This document shows positions 1 through 7,410 of a DNA stretch of 19,285 nucleotides, one piece after another. Positions within the stretch are counted from its first letter, which is position 1, and each line of letters opens with the position of its first letter. The notes under the pieces are model-generated. The model ran no database searches. It saw only the letters and a list, made by a program, of their open reading frames with translations, and was not told the DNA's origin. Location of the stretch: contig CAJOLG010000009.1 in assembly GCA_905235315.1 (NCBI GenBank), forward strand, positions 1-19,285, written 5' to 3'. The translations under genes and the position numbers were made by a program. Source of the stretch: an uncultured Solobacterium sp. (GTDB lineage Bacteria > Bacillota_I > Bacilli_A > Erysipelotrichales > Erysipelotrichaceae).

Positions 1-233
1 ACCATGAGCACCAGCACATGGTAGGTCAGATCGGCGATCTCGTAGATCGTTTCTTTCTTATCCTGATCCTTGGCGGCGATGATGACTTCCGTGCATTCCT
101 CCCCGACTTTCTTCAGGATCTTATCCAGTCCCTTCTGAAACAGATAGGTTGTATAGGAGCCCTCCGGAAGGTTCGCTTTCCGCTCTTCCAGAAGGGCATA
201 CAGTTCATTCAGGTCAAAGGTCTGTTCACTCAT
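1..233 (-). CDS. hisE: Phosphoribosyl-ATP pyrophosphohydrolase HisE, partial (3' end outside window)
   Basis: HisE removes pyrophosphate from phosphoribosyl-ATP, the second step of histidine synthesis. The 77 visible residues start MSEQTFDLNELYALLEER. They carry the family core: a GLDKILKKVGEE stretch (about residues 35-46), then TEVIIAAKD and an EIADLTYHVLVL helix, which are the acidic metal-binding helices of the all-alpha MazG-like fold. The ATG lies inside the end of hisI, overlapping it by 8 nt, and a GAGGAGG Shine-Dalgarno sits just upstream within hisI codons, so translation is probably coupled. HisE is a separate gene here, not fused to HisI. The end of the gene and the operon terminator lie beyond position 1. 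Confidence 0.93.
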   Translation of the reverse strand, partial: MSEQTFDLNELYALLEERKANLPEGSYTTYLFQKGLDKILKKVGEECTEVIIAAKDQDKKETIYEIADLTYHVLVLM

Positions 234-573
234 GATATTCCTCCTCAAAATCGATCCGGATCCCGGTGTCAAAACAGCTGTCGGTTCCCCGGTGGCAGGC
301 CGGCCCATCCTTGCGCACCCGCACAAGAAGCGCGTCCCCGTCACAGTCCAGCTCCATCGTCACAATATGCTGGTAATTGCCGGACGTTTCTCCTTTCAGC
401 CAGAGTTCCTGCCGGCTGCGCGACCAGAAACAGGTAAGCCCCTTTTCTTTTGTGACCGCAAAGCTCTTCCGGTTCATATAGGCCAGCGTCAGCACACGCC
501 CGGTGTCATAATCCTGCACGATGCAGGGCACCAGTCCTTTTTCATCCCAGCGGATGTCTTCTTCCCGTATCAT
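226..573 (-). CDS. hisI: Phosphoribosyl-AMP cyclohydrolase HisI
   Basis: HisI opens the adenine ring of phosphoribosyl-AMP, the third step of histidine synthesis, in the cytosol. The protein is 115 residues, the usual length for a stand-alone HisI without a fused HisE domain. The family core CFWSRSRQELWLKGETSG occupies residues 48-65. The metal-binding acidic cluster is D76, D78 and D80, and the zinc cysteines are C77, C93 and C100 in the DCDGDAL and CHRGTDSC segments. The start codon overlaps the hisF stop as ATGA, and the stop overlaps the hisE start by 8 nt. All catalytic residues appear present. Confidence 0.97.
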   Translation of the reverse strand: MIREEDIRWDEKGLVPCIVQDYDTGRVLTLAYMNRKSFAVTKEKGLTCFWSRSRQELWLKGETSGNYQHIVTMELDCDGDALLVRVRKDGPACHRGTDSCFDTGIRIDFEEEYHE

Positions 574-1328
574 AGGCGCACTGCGATTCCTTCCTCATTC
601 AGTCTCTGTTTGAGGTCTTTGATCGAAACCTCTCCGTAATGGAAGATCGAAGCCGCAAGACCTGCACTGATGCCGGGAATGGTTTTAAACAGCTCCACAA
701 AATCCTCTGCCGATCCGGCACCGCCCGAAGCGATCACCGGAACGCGGACGATGCGGTTCACCGCCTCCAGCATTTCGAGATCAAACCCTTCTTTTACCCC
801 GTCGGTATCGATCGAGTTGAGCACCACTTCCCCTGCGCCGTGTTCCACGCCGCTGCGGATCCATTCCAGCGCGTCCAGCCCGGTATCGATGCGGCCGCCG
901 TTCTGAAAGACCCGAAACTGCCCGTCCACGCGCTTGACATCCACCGAGAGCACGACGCACTGGCTGCCGTATTTGGCGGCGGCTGCCGGAATGAGCCCGG
1001 GATTGCGGATCGCCCCGCTGTTGACGCTGACCTTGTCCGCGCCGCAGTTGAGCACCCGCTCAAAATCGTCCACCGTGTTGATTCCGCCGCCTACGGTAAG
1101 CGGAATGAAGATCTTTGAGGCGGTCGATGTGAGAATGTCGGTAAACAGTTTCCTTCCTTCATGGGAGGCGGTGATGTCATAGAACACCAGTTCATCCGCG
1201 CCGCTGCCGGAATAATATTCCGCAAGCGCCACCGGATCATCGACATCTTTCAGTCCTTCGAAGTTGGTTCCCTTCACAACGCGGCCGTCGCGCACGTCGA
1301 GACAGGGAATAATCCGTTTTGTGATCAT
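570..1328 (-). CDS. hisF: Imidazole glycerol phosphate synthase cyclase subunit HisF
   Basis: HisF is the (beta/alpha)8-barrel half of imidazole glycerol phosphate synthase. It takes ammonia from HisH and converts PRFAR to imidazole glycerol phosphate and AICAR. At 252 residues it has full family length. It opens MITKRIIPCLDVRDGRVVKG, with catalytic D11 and the second catalytic aspartate D130 in SVDVKR. The phosphate-binding loops TVGGGI (about residue 78) and VIASGGAG (about 200) are intact. The usual LTSMDxDG motif reads LNSIDTDG. Its ATG overlaps the hisA stop as ATGA (1325-1328), and its own stop overlaps hisI in the same way. Confidence 0.98.
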   Translation of the reverse strand: MITKRIIPCLDVRDGRVVKGTNFEGLKDVDDPVALAEYYSGSGADELVFYDITASHEGRKLFTDILTSTASKIFIPLTVGGGINTVDDFERVLNCGADKVSVNSGAIRNPGLIPAAAAKYGSQCVVLSVDVKRVDGQFRVFQNGGRIDTGLDALEWIRSGVEHGAGEVVLNSIDTDGVKEGFDLEMLEAVNRIVRVPVIASGGAGSAEDFVELFKTIPGISAGLAASIFHYGEVSIKDLKQRLNEEGIAVRL

Positions 1329-2047
1329 AGTCTTCCCTCCGCTGCCGCAAGGCCGTCTTCGACCTTCACTGCGCCGGTATACATTGCCTTGCCGAGGATC
1401 GCGCCGTAAACGCCGATCTCTGCCAGGGCACGGATATCCGCAAGCGAGGATACGCCGCCGCTTGCGATAATACGGATACCGTCTATCGCTGCCAGGCGCC
1501 GGTACAGCTCCCGGTTTGTCCCCTTCATTGCGCCGTCCCGGCTGATATCCGTCGCAATCACGCAGGATACGCCGAGCTCCTTCAGATGCAGGATAAACTC
1601 TTCCGCATCCCTGTCTGTGACAGACGTCCAGCCATGGGTCGCCACCTTGCCGTCACGGGCATCTACGCCGACGGACACCGCATCTCCATACTGTTCCAGG
1701 GCCGTCCTGAGAAACGCCTCATCTTCGATTGCCTTCGTACCGATGATCACGCGCTTCACGCCCGCTTCCAGCAGGACGCCGATGGTTTCCAGGGAGCGGA
1801 CACCGCCCCCGCACTCGATGGAAAGCCCGGTCTTTGCGGCGATTTCCCGGATTACCTCAAGATTCGGCGTTGTCCCGTCCCGAGCGCCTTCAAGATCGAC
1901 GACATGGAGCCACTTCGCTCCTTTTTCTTCGATCGCCTGCGCAAAGGAAACCGGGTCTTCCGTATAGACCGTCATCTGATCATACTGTCCCTTATACAGA
2001 CGGACACCCTTTTTTTCATACAGATCGATTGCTGGGAAAAGAATCAT
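1325..2047 (-). CDS. hisA: ProFAR isomerase HisA
   Basis: HisA opens the ribose of ProFAR by Amadori rearrangement, giving PRFAR, the substrate of HisHF. The 240-residue protein is the usual length. It begins MILFPAIDLYEKKGVRLYKG with catalytic D8. The second catalytic residue is D129 in VGVDARDGKVATHGW, and the duplicated phosphate-binding loops are ECGGGVRS (about 78-85) and IIASGGVSS. It lies 17 nt downstream of hisH, the only real gap inside this operon, with a weak purine-rich ribosome site (AAAGAAAGATGGA). It overlaps hisF by 4 nt. Confidence 0.98.
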   Translation of the reverse strand: MILFPAIDLYEKKGVRLYKGQYDQMTVYTEDPVSFAQAIEEKGAKWLHVVDLEGARDGTTPNLEVIREIAAKTGLSIECGGGVRSLETIGVLLEAGVKRVIIGTKAIEDEAFLRTALEQYGDAVSVGVDARDGKVATHGWTSVTDRDAEEFILHLKELGVSCVIATDISRDGAMKGTNRELYRRLAAIDGIRIIASGGVSSLADIRALAEIGVYGAILGKAMYTGAVKVEDGLAAAEGRL

Positions 2048-2064
2048 ATGCGTTCCATCTTTCT

Positions 2065-2673
2065 TTACAGGCGGCAGAAGTTCTTCAGGATCCTGAGCCC
2101 TGTGCTTCCGCTCTTTTCGGGATGAAACTGTGTCCCGTACACATTTTCGCGGGTTACCGCAGCCGTCAGGGGAATGCCGTATTCCGTTTCTGCGATCACA
2201 TACGGATCACAGCCGAAAGCCGCATAGGAATGAACAAAATAAACAAAGACCGGTTCGGGAATGCCGGCAAACAGCGGCGAATCCGTTTTGATGTCCAGAC
2301 GGTTCCAGCCCATGTGAGGCACATCGAGTTCCGCCGGAATCCGCGGTTCGATCGCATCCACGGTACCCGGAATCAGGCCGAGGCCTTCATGTCTTCCGAA
2401 TTCGAGGCTTTCGTCAAACAGCAGCTGCATCCCCACACAGATGCCAAGCACCGGAGTTCCGGACGCGGCGATTTCCTTTACTACTTCTGTCATGCCGGTT
2501 TCCTGCAGCTTGCGGGCCGCATCCCCGAAGGCACCGACCCCCGGCAGGATCACATGATCCGCCGCCCGGATCACATCCGGATCCCGGCTTACCGCCGCAT
2601 CTTCCCCGATGGACTGCAGGGAACTCTTCAGGGAGAAGAGATTTCCGACCCCGTAATCAATGACCGCGATCAT
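2065..2673 (-). CDS. hisH: Imidazole glycerol phosphate synthase glutaminase subunit HisH
   Basis: HisH is the class I glutamine amidotransferase that feeds ammonia to HisF. The reading frame is open much further upstream (to 3141), but the family N-terminus MIAVIDYGVGN fixes the start at 2673. This gives 202 residues, the normal size, and an overlap of 17 nt with the end of hisD. The catalytic triad is C79 (GICVGMQLL), H184 and E186 (TQFHPEKSG). The oxyanion-strand LPGVGAFG is at 43-50. Neighbouring hisA and hisF support the assignment. Confidence 0.97.
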   Translation of the reverse strand: MIAVIDYGVGNLFSLKSSLQSIGEDAAVSRDPDVIRAADHVILPGVGAFGDAARKLQETGMTEVVKEIAASGTPVLGICVGMQLLFDESLEFGRHEGLGLIPGTVDAIEPRIPAELDVPHMGWNRLDIKTDSPLFAGIPEPVFVYFVHSYAAFGCDPYVIAETEYGIPLTAAVTRENVYGTQFHPEKSGSTGLRILKNFCRL

Positions 2674-3952
2674 CGCTGTCGTCCTCAAACCGGATCTCCA
2701 CCGCACGCGCATGTGCGGTGAGCCCTTCCGCGCGGGCAAAGAGACTGACCTTCCAGGCGTCATTTGCGAGCGCGTCTTTCGTAAAGTAACTGAACTGCAT
2801 CTTTTTGACAAAGTCATCCACCCCGAGCGGACTGTAGAACCGTGCGGTTCCCATGGTCGGCAGGGTGTGGTTCGGCCCGGCAAAGTAATCGCCCATCGGC
2901 TCCGGATTGTAGCGGCCGAGGAATACCGAACCCGCATTGGTGATTTTACTGAGGAACGCAAACGGATCATCCATACAGAGCTCGAGATGTTCCGGCGCAA
3001 TGCGGTTGGATACTTCCGCTGCGCTACGCAGATCCTTTGTGACAATGATCTTGCCGTTATTGTCGATGGAAGCGCGCGCAATCTCCTCCCGTTCCAGGGT
3101 CGCCAGCTGAAGTTCGATCTGTTCCTGAACCTGCTTGGCAAGGATCGCAGAGTCCGTAATCAAAACCGCCGAAGCCATTCTGTCATGTTCAGCCTGCGAG
3201 AGCAGATCCGCCGCAACACAGCGCGGATCCGACTTTGCGTCTGCGATGATCAGTACCTCGCTCGGGCCGGCAATCATATCGATGCCCACCTGGCCGAATA
3301 CCTGCCGCTTCGCTTCCGCGACATAGGCATTGCCCGGGCCGACGATCTTGTCTACCGCGGGAATCGATTCGGTTCCGTAGGCAAGCGCAGCGATTGCCTG
3401 GGCACCGCCGACTTTGTATACGCGGGATACGCCCGCAATGTATGCGGCCGCGAGAATGTTCGGGTTGATCTTCCCGTCTTTGCCCGGAGGCGTGACCATG
3501 ATGATCTCCTTCACCCCCGCAAGCCGTGCCGGAATCGTATCCATCAGCACGGTGCTCGGATAGGCTGCTGTGCCGCCCGGCACATAGACGCCGACCCGCT
3601 CCAGCGGCAGAACCCGCTGGCCGAGAACCACGCCGTCCTTCTCCGTCATGGAATAGTCATGACGGATCTGTTTTTCGTGATAATCCGCAATATTCCGGGC
3701 AGCTTCGCGCATCACTTCCAGCAGGGAAGGATCCGCCGATCCGACTGCCTCTTCGATTTCCGTTTCGCTGACCCGCAGAGCGGACAGTTTTGCATGATCA
3801 AACCGCTCCGTATACGCAAACAGCGCACTGTCTTTGTTTTTCCGTACTTCCGCGATGATCTCTTTGACGGCAGGCACAACATTCGCCTGTTCTTCACTCC
3901 GCGCAAAGATTTCCTCATCCCGGATTCCGGTATCGTCATAGATTCGAATCAT
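2657..3952 (-). CDS. hisD: Histidinol dehydrogenase HisD
   Basis: HisD is the zinc enzyme that oxidises histidinol to histidine in two NAD-dependent steps, the end of the pathway. At 431 residues it is full length. Predicted zinc ligands are Q253 and H256 (LLSQAEHD), D355 and H414 (LTAHARAVEIR). The catalytic pair E321-H322 lies in NRIAPEHLEL, and the conserved AGPSEVLIIAD and AGPNHTLPT segments are at 228-238 and 358-366. The extreme C-terminus (EDDSDDRGH) is acidic, and its codons overlap the hisH start by 17 nt. Its ATG overlaps the hisG stop as ATGA. Confidence 0.98.
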   Translation of the reverse strand: MIRIYDDTGIRDEEIFARSEEQANVVPAVKEIIAEVRKNKDSALFAYTERFDHAKLSALRVSETEIEEAVGSADPSLLEVMREAARNIADYHEKQIRHDYSMTEKDGVVLGQRVLPLERVGVYVPGGTAAYPSTVLMDTIPARLAGVKEIIMVTPPGKDGKINPNILAAAYIAGVSRVYKVGGAQAIAALAYGTESIPAVDKIVGPGNAYVAEAKRQVFGQVGIDMIAGPSEVLIIADAKSDPRCVAADLLSQAEHDRMASAVLITDSAILAKQVQEQIELQLATLEREEIARASIDNNGKIIVTKDLRSAAEVSNRIAPEHLELCMDDPFAFLSKITNAGSVFLGRYNPEPMGDYFAGPNHTLPTMGTARFYSPLGVDDFVKKMQFSYFTKDALANDAWKVSLFARAEGLTAHARAVEIRFEDDSDDRGH

Positions 3953-4581
3953 CGTCCGTCCTCCGTCTCTGCCGCCAGGGCATTCCGCATTGCGGCGACC
4001 GCATCATGCTTGAACTGCCATGAAATTTTATTTGCGATAAACCTTGCACTGATCGGCTCCACTTCTTCCAGCACGACCAGGTCGTTTTCCTTCAGGGTGC
4101 TGCCGGTCTCCACGATATCGCAGATCACATCCGAAAGATCCAGGATCGGCGCAAGCTCGATCGACCCGTGCAGCTTGATGATATCGATGTCCCTGCCCTT
4201 TCCTTCATAGTATGAGCGGGCGATCCGCGGAAACTTTGTCGCAACCCTGAGCGGCCGGTCGGTATCGTCATAGAATCCTCTGCGGCCGGCAATGCACATC
4301 CGGCAGCGCCCGATTCCAAGATCCAGCAGCTCATAAACATCCGGTTCATATTCCAGCAGGATATCCCGGCCGGCAATTCCGACATCGGCTGCGCCGCGTT
4401 CCACATACACCGGAACGTCTGTCGGCTTTACACAGAAATACCGCACACCCCGGGCGGCGTTTTCAAACACCAGCCGGCGTGATTTCTTATCGAGAAGGTC
4501 TTCGCATTCGTAACCTGCGGCTGCCAGCTTCTCATATACCTTATCGCCGAGTCTTCCCTTCGGAAGTGCCACATTGATCAT
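3949..4581 (-). CDS. hisG: ATP phosphoribosyltransferase catalytic subunit HisG, short form
   Basis: HisG joins ATP and PRPP in the first, committed step of histidine synthesis. The protein has 210 residues, so it is the short form that lacks the C-terminal ACT-like histidine-binding domain and needs HisZ for activity and feedback control. The start MINVALPKGRLG and the PRPP-binding loop at 151-166 (DVICDIVETGSTLKEN) are typical, and GAADVGIAGRD (63-73) marks the substrate cleft. hisZ lies immediately upstream with an ATGA overlap, as expected for a two-subunit enzyme made in fixed ratio. Confidence 0.97.
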   Translation of the reverse strand: MINVALPKGRLGDKVYEKLAAAGYECEDLLDKKSRRLVFENAARGVRYFCVKPTDVPVYVERGAADVGIAGRDILLEYEPDVYELLDLGIGRCRMCIAGRRGFYDDTDRPLRVATKFPRIARSYYEGKGRDIDIIKLHGSIELAPILDLSDVICDIVETGSTLKENDLVVLEEVEPISARFIANKISWQFKHDAVAAMRNALAAETEDGR

Positions 4582-5651
4582 ATGCCCGCCTCCTTCTTTG
4601 CGTCTTTGAGCGTCATTACCTTCCGCCAGCGGGACGCATCCGGTGCTTCATCGGCTTTTACCGCAAGCACGCGCAGCCCCTGTTCGGTAAAGACATGAAC
4701 GGTCTTCGCAAGAACGGCCGGCCGGTCGGAAGCGGTATACGTGATCATAAGATCCCCGTCATAATGCTTCACGGAATGCCTGCGGGTTTCCACCGCATCC
4801 ATGTACACCGCAAAGCCCACTGCCCCAAACGGCTTGCCCATCTTTTCCGGCAGGCGGTCATAACGGCCGCCGGAAAGCACGGTGAAGGGAATCCCGCTCA
4901 CGGCTCCCTGAAAGATGACCCCGTTGTAATAGTCCATGGAGTTCATCAGGGAGAAATCGAGATAAATATGGTCGGTGACACCGAACCCGTTCAAAACGGA
5001 AGAAAGCTGTTCGAGGTGATCGATCATCGCAAGGCACGCTTCGTTCTTTACCAGGGTGCGCACCGCCTTCACCCCTTTGCGCAGCGGCAGATACAGATCG
5101 ACCAGCGAGGTCAGGACATCCTTCTGCGTTTCGGTGAGAATGCCTTTGTCCGCAAGCGTCTTCATATAGCCGGCATTCTTTCCGGCTGCCGCATCGATAA
5201 TAAACGGCCGGTAGCGGTCCCTGATCTGTTCCTGTTCGAGATAGGTGCGGAGAAATCCAATATCGGAGATCCGCAGGATATAGTTCTCATCGATCGCTTC
5301 CAGCGCCCTGGCCGCAAGTGCGATTACTTCCGCCTCAAGGTACGGATCGATCGTTCCGATGCACTCCACCCCGGCCTGCGGGATCTCCCGGTAGTGATGA
5401 TCCTTCAGGCGGTAGACCATTTCGTTGTAATAGACCTTCTTCGGTTCGGATGCGCTTTTGATAATGGAAAGCGTGATATCCGGCTTCAGCGCCAGCAGCT
5501 TTCCGTCAAGGTCCGTAAAGGTGATGACCGAACTGCTGGTCAGAAAGTCCTTGTTGGAGGCATACAGATCGTATTCCTCGAATTTGGACATCCGGAACCG
5601 CTGGTATCCGAATCCCTTAAAGAGCCGGTTCAGCTTTTCTTCCAGATTCAT
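4578..5651 (-). CDS. hisZ: ATP phosphoribosyltransferase regulatory subunit HisZ
   Basis: HisZ is a paralogue of histidyl-tRNA synthetase that has lost aminoacylation and serves as activator and histidine sensor for short HisG. The 357 residues include the class II synthetase-like segments TFTDLDGKLLALKPDITLSI (about 45-64) and VYYNEMVYRLKDHHYREIPQ (about 73-92), and a later LSGGRYDRLPEKMGKPFGAVGFAV block resembling the HisRS histidine pocket. It is shorter than a true HisRS and lacks the C-terminal anticodon-binding domain. It overlaps hisB upstream and hisG downstream by 4 nt each. Position inside the operon next to hisG settles HisZ over HisS. Confidence 0.95.
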   Translation of the reverse strand: MNLEEKLNRLFKGFGYQRFRMSKFEEYDLYASNKDFLTSSSVITFTDLDGKLLALKPDITLSIIKSASEPKKVYYNEMVYRLKDHHYREIPQAGVECIGTIDPYLEAEVIALAARALEAIDENYILRISDIGFLRTYLEQEQIRDRYRPFIIDAAAGKNAGYMKTLADKGILTETQKDVLTSLVDLYLPLRKGVKAVRTLVKNEACLAMIDHLEQLSSVLNGFGVTDHIYLDFSLMNSMDYYNGVIFQGAVSGIPFTVLSGGRYDRLPEKMGKPFGAVGFAVYMDAVETRRHSVKHYDGDLMITYTASDRPAVLAKTVHVFTEQGLRVLAVKADEAPDASRWRKVMTLKDAKKEAGI

Positions 5652-6241
5652 AAGACCCCCTTGGTGGAAGGAATGCGGTCCGCAAAGCGGGGATCTTCCG
5701 ATACCGCCTCACGCAGCGCCCTGCCGAGCCCCTTGAAGCAGGCCTCCGCCACATGGTGGCTGTTCGTGCCCGCAAGTTTGCGCAGATGCAGGGTGATCCC
5801 CGCATTGAGCGCAAAGGAATGCATGAATTCCTCCACGAGCTCGGTGTCAAAGGTACCGATCTTCTCCGTCAGAAACGGTACGTCATAATACAGGCCCCCG
5901 CGGCCGGAAATATCCAGCGCCGCAAGCACCAGCGCCTCATCCATGGGAAGTGTGACATCCGCATACCGCCGGATGCCCTTCTTGTCGCCAAGGGCTTCCC
6001 TGATCACCTGGCCGAGCGCAATTCCGATATCCTCGGTGCTGTGATGATCATCCACATTCGTATCGCCGCTGCAGGTTACCGTCATCGCAATGCCGGAATG
6101 GCGGGACAGCAGGGTAAGCATGTGATCGAGAAAGCCGACTCCCGTATCGATTTCGGAAGTTTCGCTGTCTCCGTCAAGATCGACCGACACGAAAATATCC
6201 GTCTCTGCCGTAGTGCGTTTCAGTTCAGCGGTTCTTGTCAT
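5648..6241 (-). CDS. hisB: Imidazoleglycerol-phosphate dehydratase HisB
   Basis: HisB dehydrates imidazole glycerol phosphate to imidazole acetol phosphate. The 197-residue protein is the monofunctional dehydratase and has no N-terminal histidinol-phosphatase domain. The two-manganese active site is built from FLDHML (H40), VDDHHSTEDIGI (D64-D65-H66-H67, E70), EEFMHSFA (H141) and NSHHVAEACFKG (H162-H163, E166). All metal ligands look intact. The gene overlaps hisC by 17 nt and hisZ by 4 nt. A separate histidinol-phosphate phosphatase must be encoded elsewhere. Confidence 0.98.
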   Translation of the reverse strand: MTRTAELKRTTAETDIFVSVDLDGDSETSEIDTGVGFLDHMLTLLSRHSGIAMTVTCSGDTNVDDHHSTEDIGIALGQVIREALGDKKGIRRYADVTLPMDEALVLAALDISGRGGLYYDVPFLTEKIGTFDTELVEEFMHSFALNAGITLHLRKLAGTNSHHVAEACFKGLGRALREAVSEDPRFADRIPSTKGVL

Positions 6242-7292
6242 AGCCTGTTATCTCCTCCAGCGCTGCACACAGCGCTTCCATATCTTCCTGCGTACCGATC
6301 GTAATGCGGTTATAGTCTTTAATGCGTTCATCACTGAAGTGCCGGACGAGGAATCCCCTCTCCCGCAGCTTCTGCTGAATCGTGCCGCCGGTGAACGCCG
6401 GATGTCGCACAAACACGAAGTTGGCATAGCTCTCCGGCCCTTCAAAGCCAAGTTCCCGGAGCCGGCGCATCGTCCATTCCCGGGTGCGCACGATCTTCAT
6501 GCACTGTTCCCGGTAGTACACCGCATCCTCGACGGCTTTGACTCCGGCAAGCTGGGACTGCCGGCTTACATCATACGGGTTCCGCGAGTTGCGGAGCTTC
6601 TCCAGATCCTCAATCAGTGCGGCGTCTGCGCAGGCATAGCCGATGCGCGCTCCCGCCATACTTCTGGATTTTGAGAAGGTCTGTACAACGATCAGATTGT
6701 CATACTTCCGGATATACGGAACCATCGATTCGTTTCCGAAGTCCACATAGGCCTCATCAATGACCACGATATGATCCGGGTTGTTCTGCAGAACCGGTTC
6801 CAGCTGCGCCGGCTTGAGATAGATCCCGGTCGGCGCATTGGGGTTGGCGATCACGATCATCCGGCCGAGATGGAAGTAATCCGCCGGATCAAGCGAAAAA
6901 TCCCCGTGCAGAGGAATGATCTTCGTATCAATGGCATGAAGGTCGCTCAGTACCCGGTAAAAGCCGTAGGTCTCATCCGCAAATGCGATGCCGTCCTGCG
7001 CATAGGCGATAAACGCCAGTTCCAGCGTTTCATCACTGCCGCCGGTCGTCATGATGTTTTCCTGCCTTACGTTCAAAGAACCGGCGATTGCCCGGTTGAG
7101 GTCCCTGCTCTGCGGATCGCTGTAAAGCCGCTGCTGTGCTGCAGCTTCCGCATTAAAACTCGCGATCACGCCGGGCGAGGGCGGATACGGCGATTCGTTG
7201 GTGTTCAGTTTGACAAACGTTCTGTCCCGGGGGATTTCTCCCGGAACATACGGTTTCAGCGACCCGAAGGTCGGATTCATAAAGCGGGACAC
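6225..7292 (-). CDS. hisC: Histidinol-phosphate aminotransferase HisC, GTG start
   Basis: HisC is a fold-type I PLP aminotransferase that converts imidazole acetol phosphate to histidinol phosphate with glutamate as donor. The 355-residue protein shows NTNESPYPPSPGV near the N-terminus, the NPNAPTG turn (150-156), D179 that contacts the PLP pyridine, and the Schiff-base lysine K208 in TFSKSRSMAGARIGYA. The start is a GTG at 7292 with AGGAGG six nt upstream. The next ATG, at codon 5, would be too far (18 nt) from that site. It is the first gene of the operon. Related aromatic aminotransferases look similar, but the operon context makes HisC the best call. Confidence 0.95.
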   Translation of the reverse strand: MSRFMNPTFGSLKPYVPGEIPRDRTFVKLNTNESPYPPSPGVIASFNAEAAAQQRLYSDPQSRDLNRAIAGSLNVRQENIMTTGGSDETLELAFIAYAQDGIAFADETYGFYRVLSDLHAIDTKIIPLHGDFSLDPADYFHLGRMIVIANPNAPTGIYLKPAQLEPVLQNNPDHIVVIDEAYVDFGNESMVPYIRKYDNLIVVQTFSKSRSMAGARIGYACADAALIEDLEKLRNSRNPYDVSRQSQLAGVKAVEDAVYYREQCMKIVRTREWTMRRLRELGFEGPESYANFVFVRHPAFTGGTIQQKLRERGFLVRHFSDERIKDYNRITIGTQEDMEALCAALEEITGYDKNR

Positions 7293-7298
7293 AGCACA

Positions 7299-7325
7299 CC
7301 TCCTGCAGTATCTCTTATAATAGCA
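7299..7325 (-). promoter_or_regulatory. Promoter -10 and ribosome site of the his operon
   Basis: An extended -10 element TGCTATTAT (7317-7325) is followed by AGGAGG (7299-7304) and the GTG start of hisC. The matching -35 region is poor, so the TG motif probably compensates. The likely RNA start is close to 7310, giving a leader of only about 20 nt. That leaves no room for a T-box, leader peptide or other attenuator in front of hisC. Confidence 0.55.
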
Positions 7326-7354
7326 TGCGCTGAAAATTATTTCCTTCCATTTTT

Positions 7355-7370
7355 CTGAAAGTTTTTTCAG
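7355..7370. repeat. Inverted repeat upstream of the his promoter
   Basis: The 6-bp arms ctgaaa and tttcag flank a 4-nt gttt spacer. The element lies about 35 bp upstream of the proposed his -10, between the alr terminator and the his promoter. It could be an operator for a repressor or activator of the his operon, or part of an A/T-rich upstream element. The arms are short and chance is possible. Confidence 0.35.
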
Positions 7371-7380
7371 TACCGAGACA

Positions 7381-7405
7381 AAAAGAAAACAGCCTCACGC
7401 TGTTT
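7381..7405 (-). terminator. Intrinsic terminator after alr
   Basis: On the minus strand, AAACAGC and GCTGTTT form a 7-bp stem around a 5-nt loop (7387-7405). It is followed by a T-rich run, TTTTCTTTT. It lies 6 nt after the alr stop codon and separates the BMP-phosphoesterase-alr unit from the his operon. Confidence 0.85.
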
Positions 7406-7410
7406 CCCTG

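Noticed and set aside
2674..3141. Possible N-terminal extension of HisH by 156 residues
   Set aside because: The extension is an out-of-frame reading of hisD, and HisH proteins begin at MIAVIDYG, which is at 2673.
2660..4210. Plus-strand open frame of 516 codons opposite hisD and hisG
   Set aside because: Both hisD and hisG on the minus strand have all catalytic motifs. The plus-strand product shows no known family and is rich in Arg and His, as typical of shadow frames.
4578..5651. Histidyl-tRNA synthetase instead of HisZ
   Set aside because: The protein lacks the C-terminal anticodon-binding domain, is shorter than HisS, and is coupled to short-form hisG.
7293..7410. T-box or histidine leader peptide in front of hisC
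   Set aside because: The gap is 118 bp and contains the alr terminator. No T-box core (TGGN antiterminator) or run of His codons is present.
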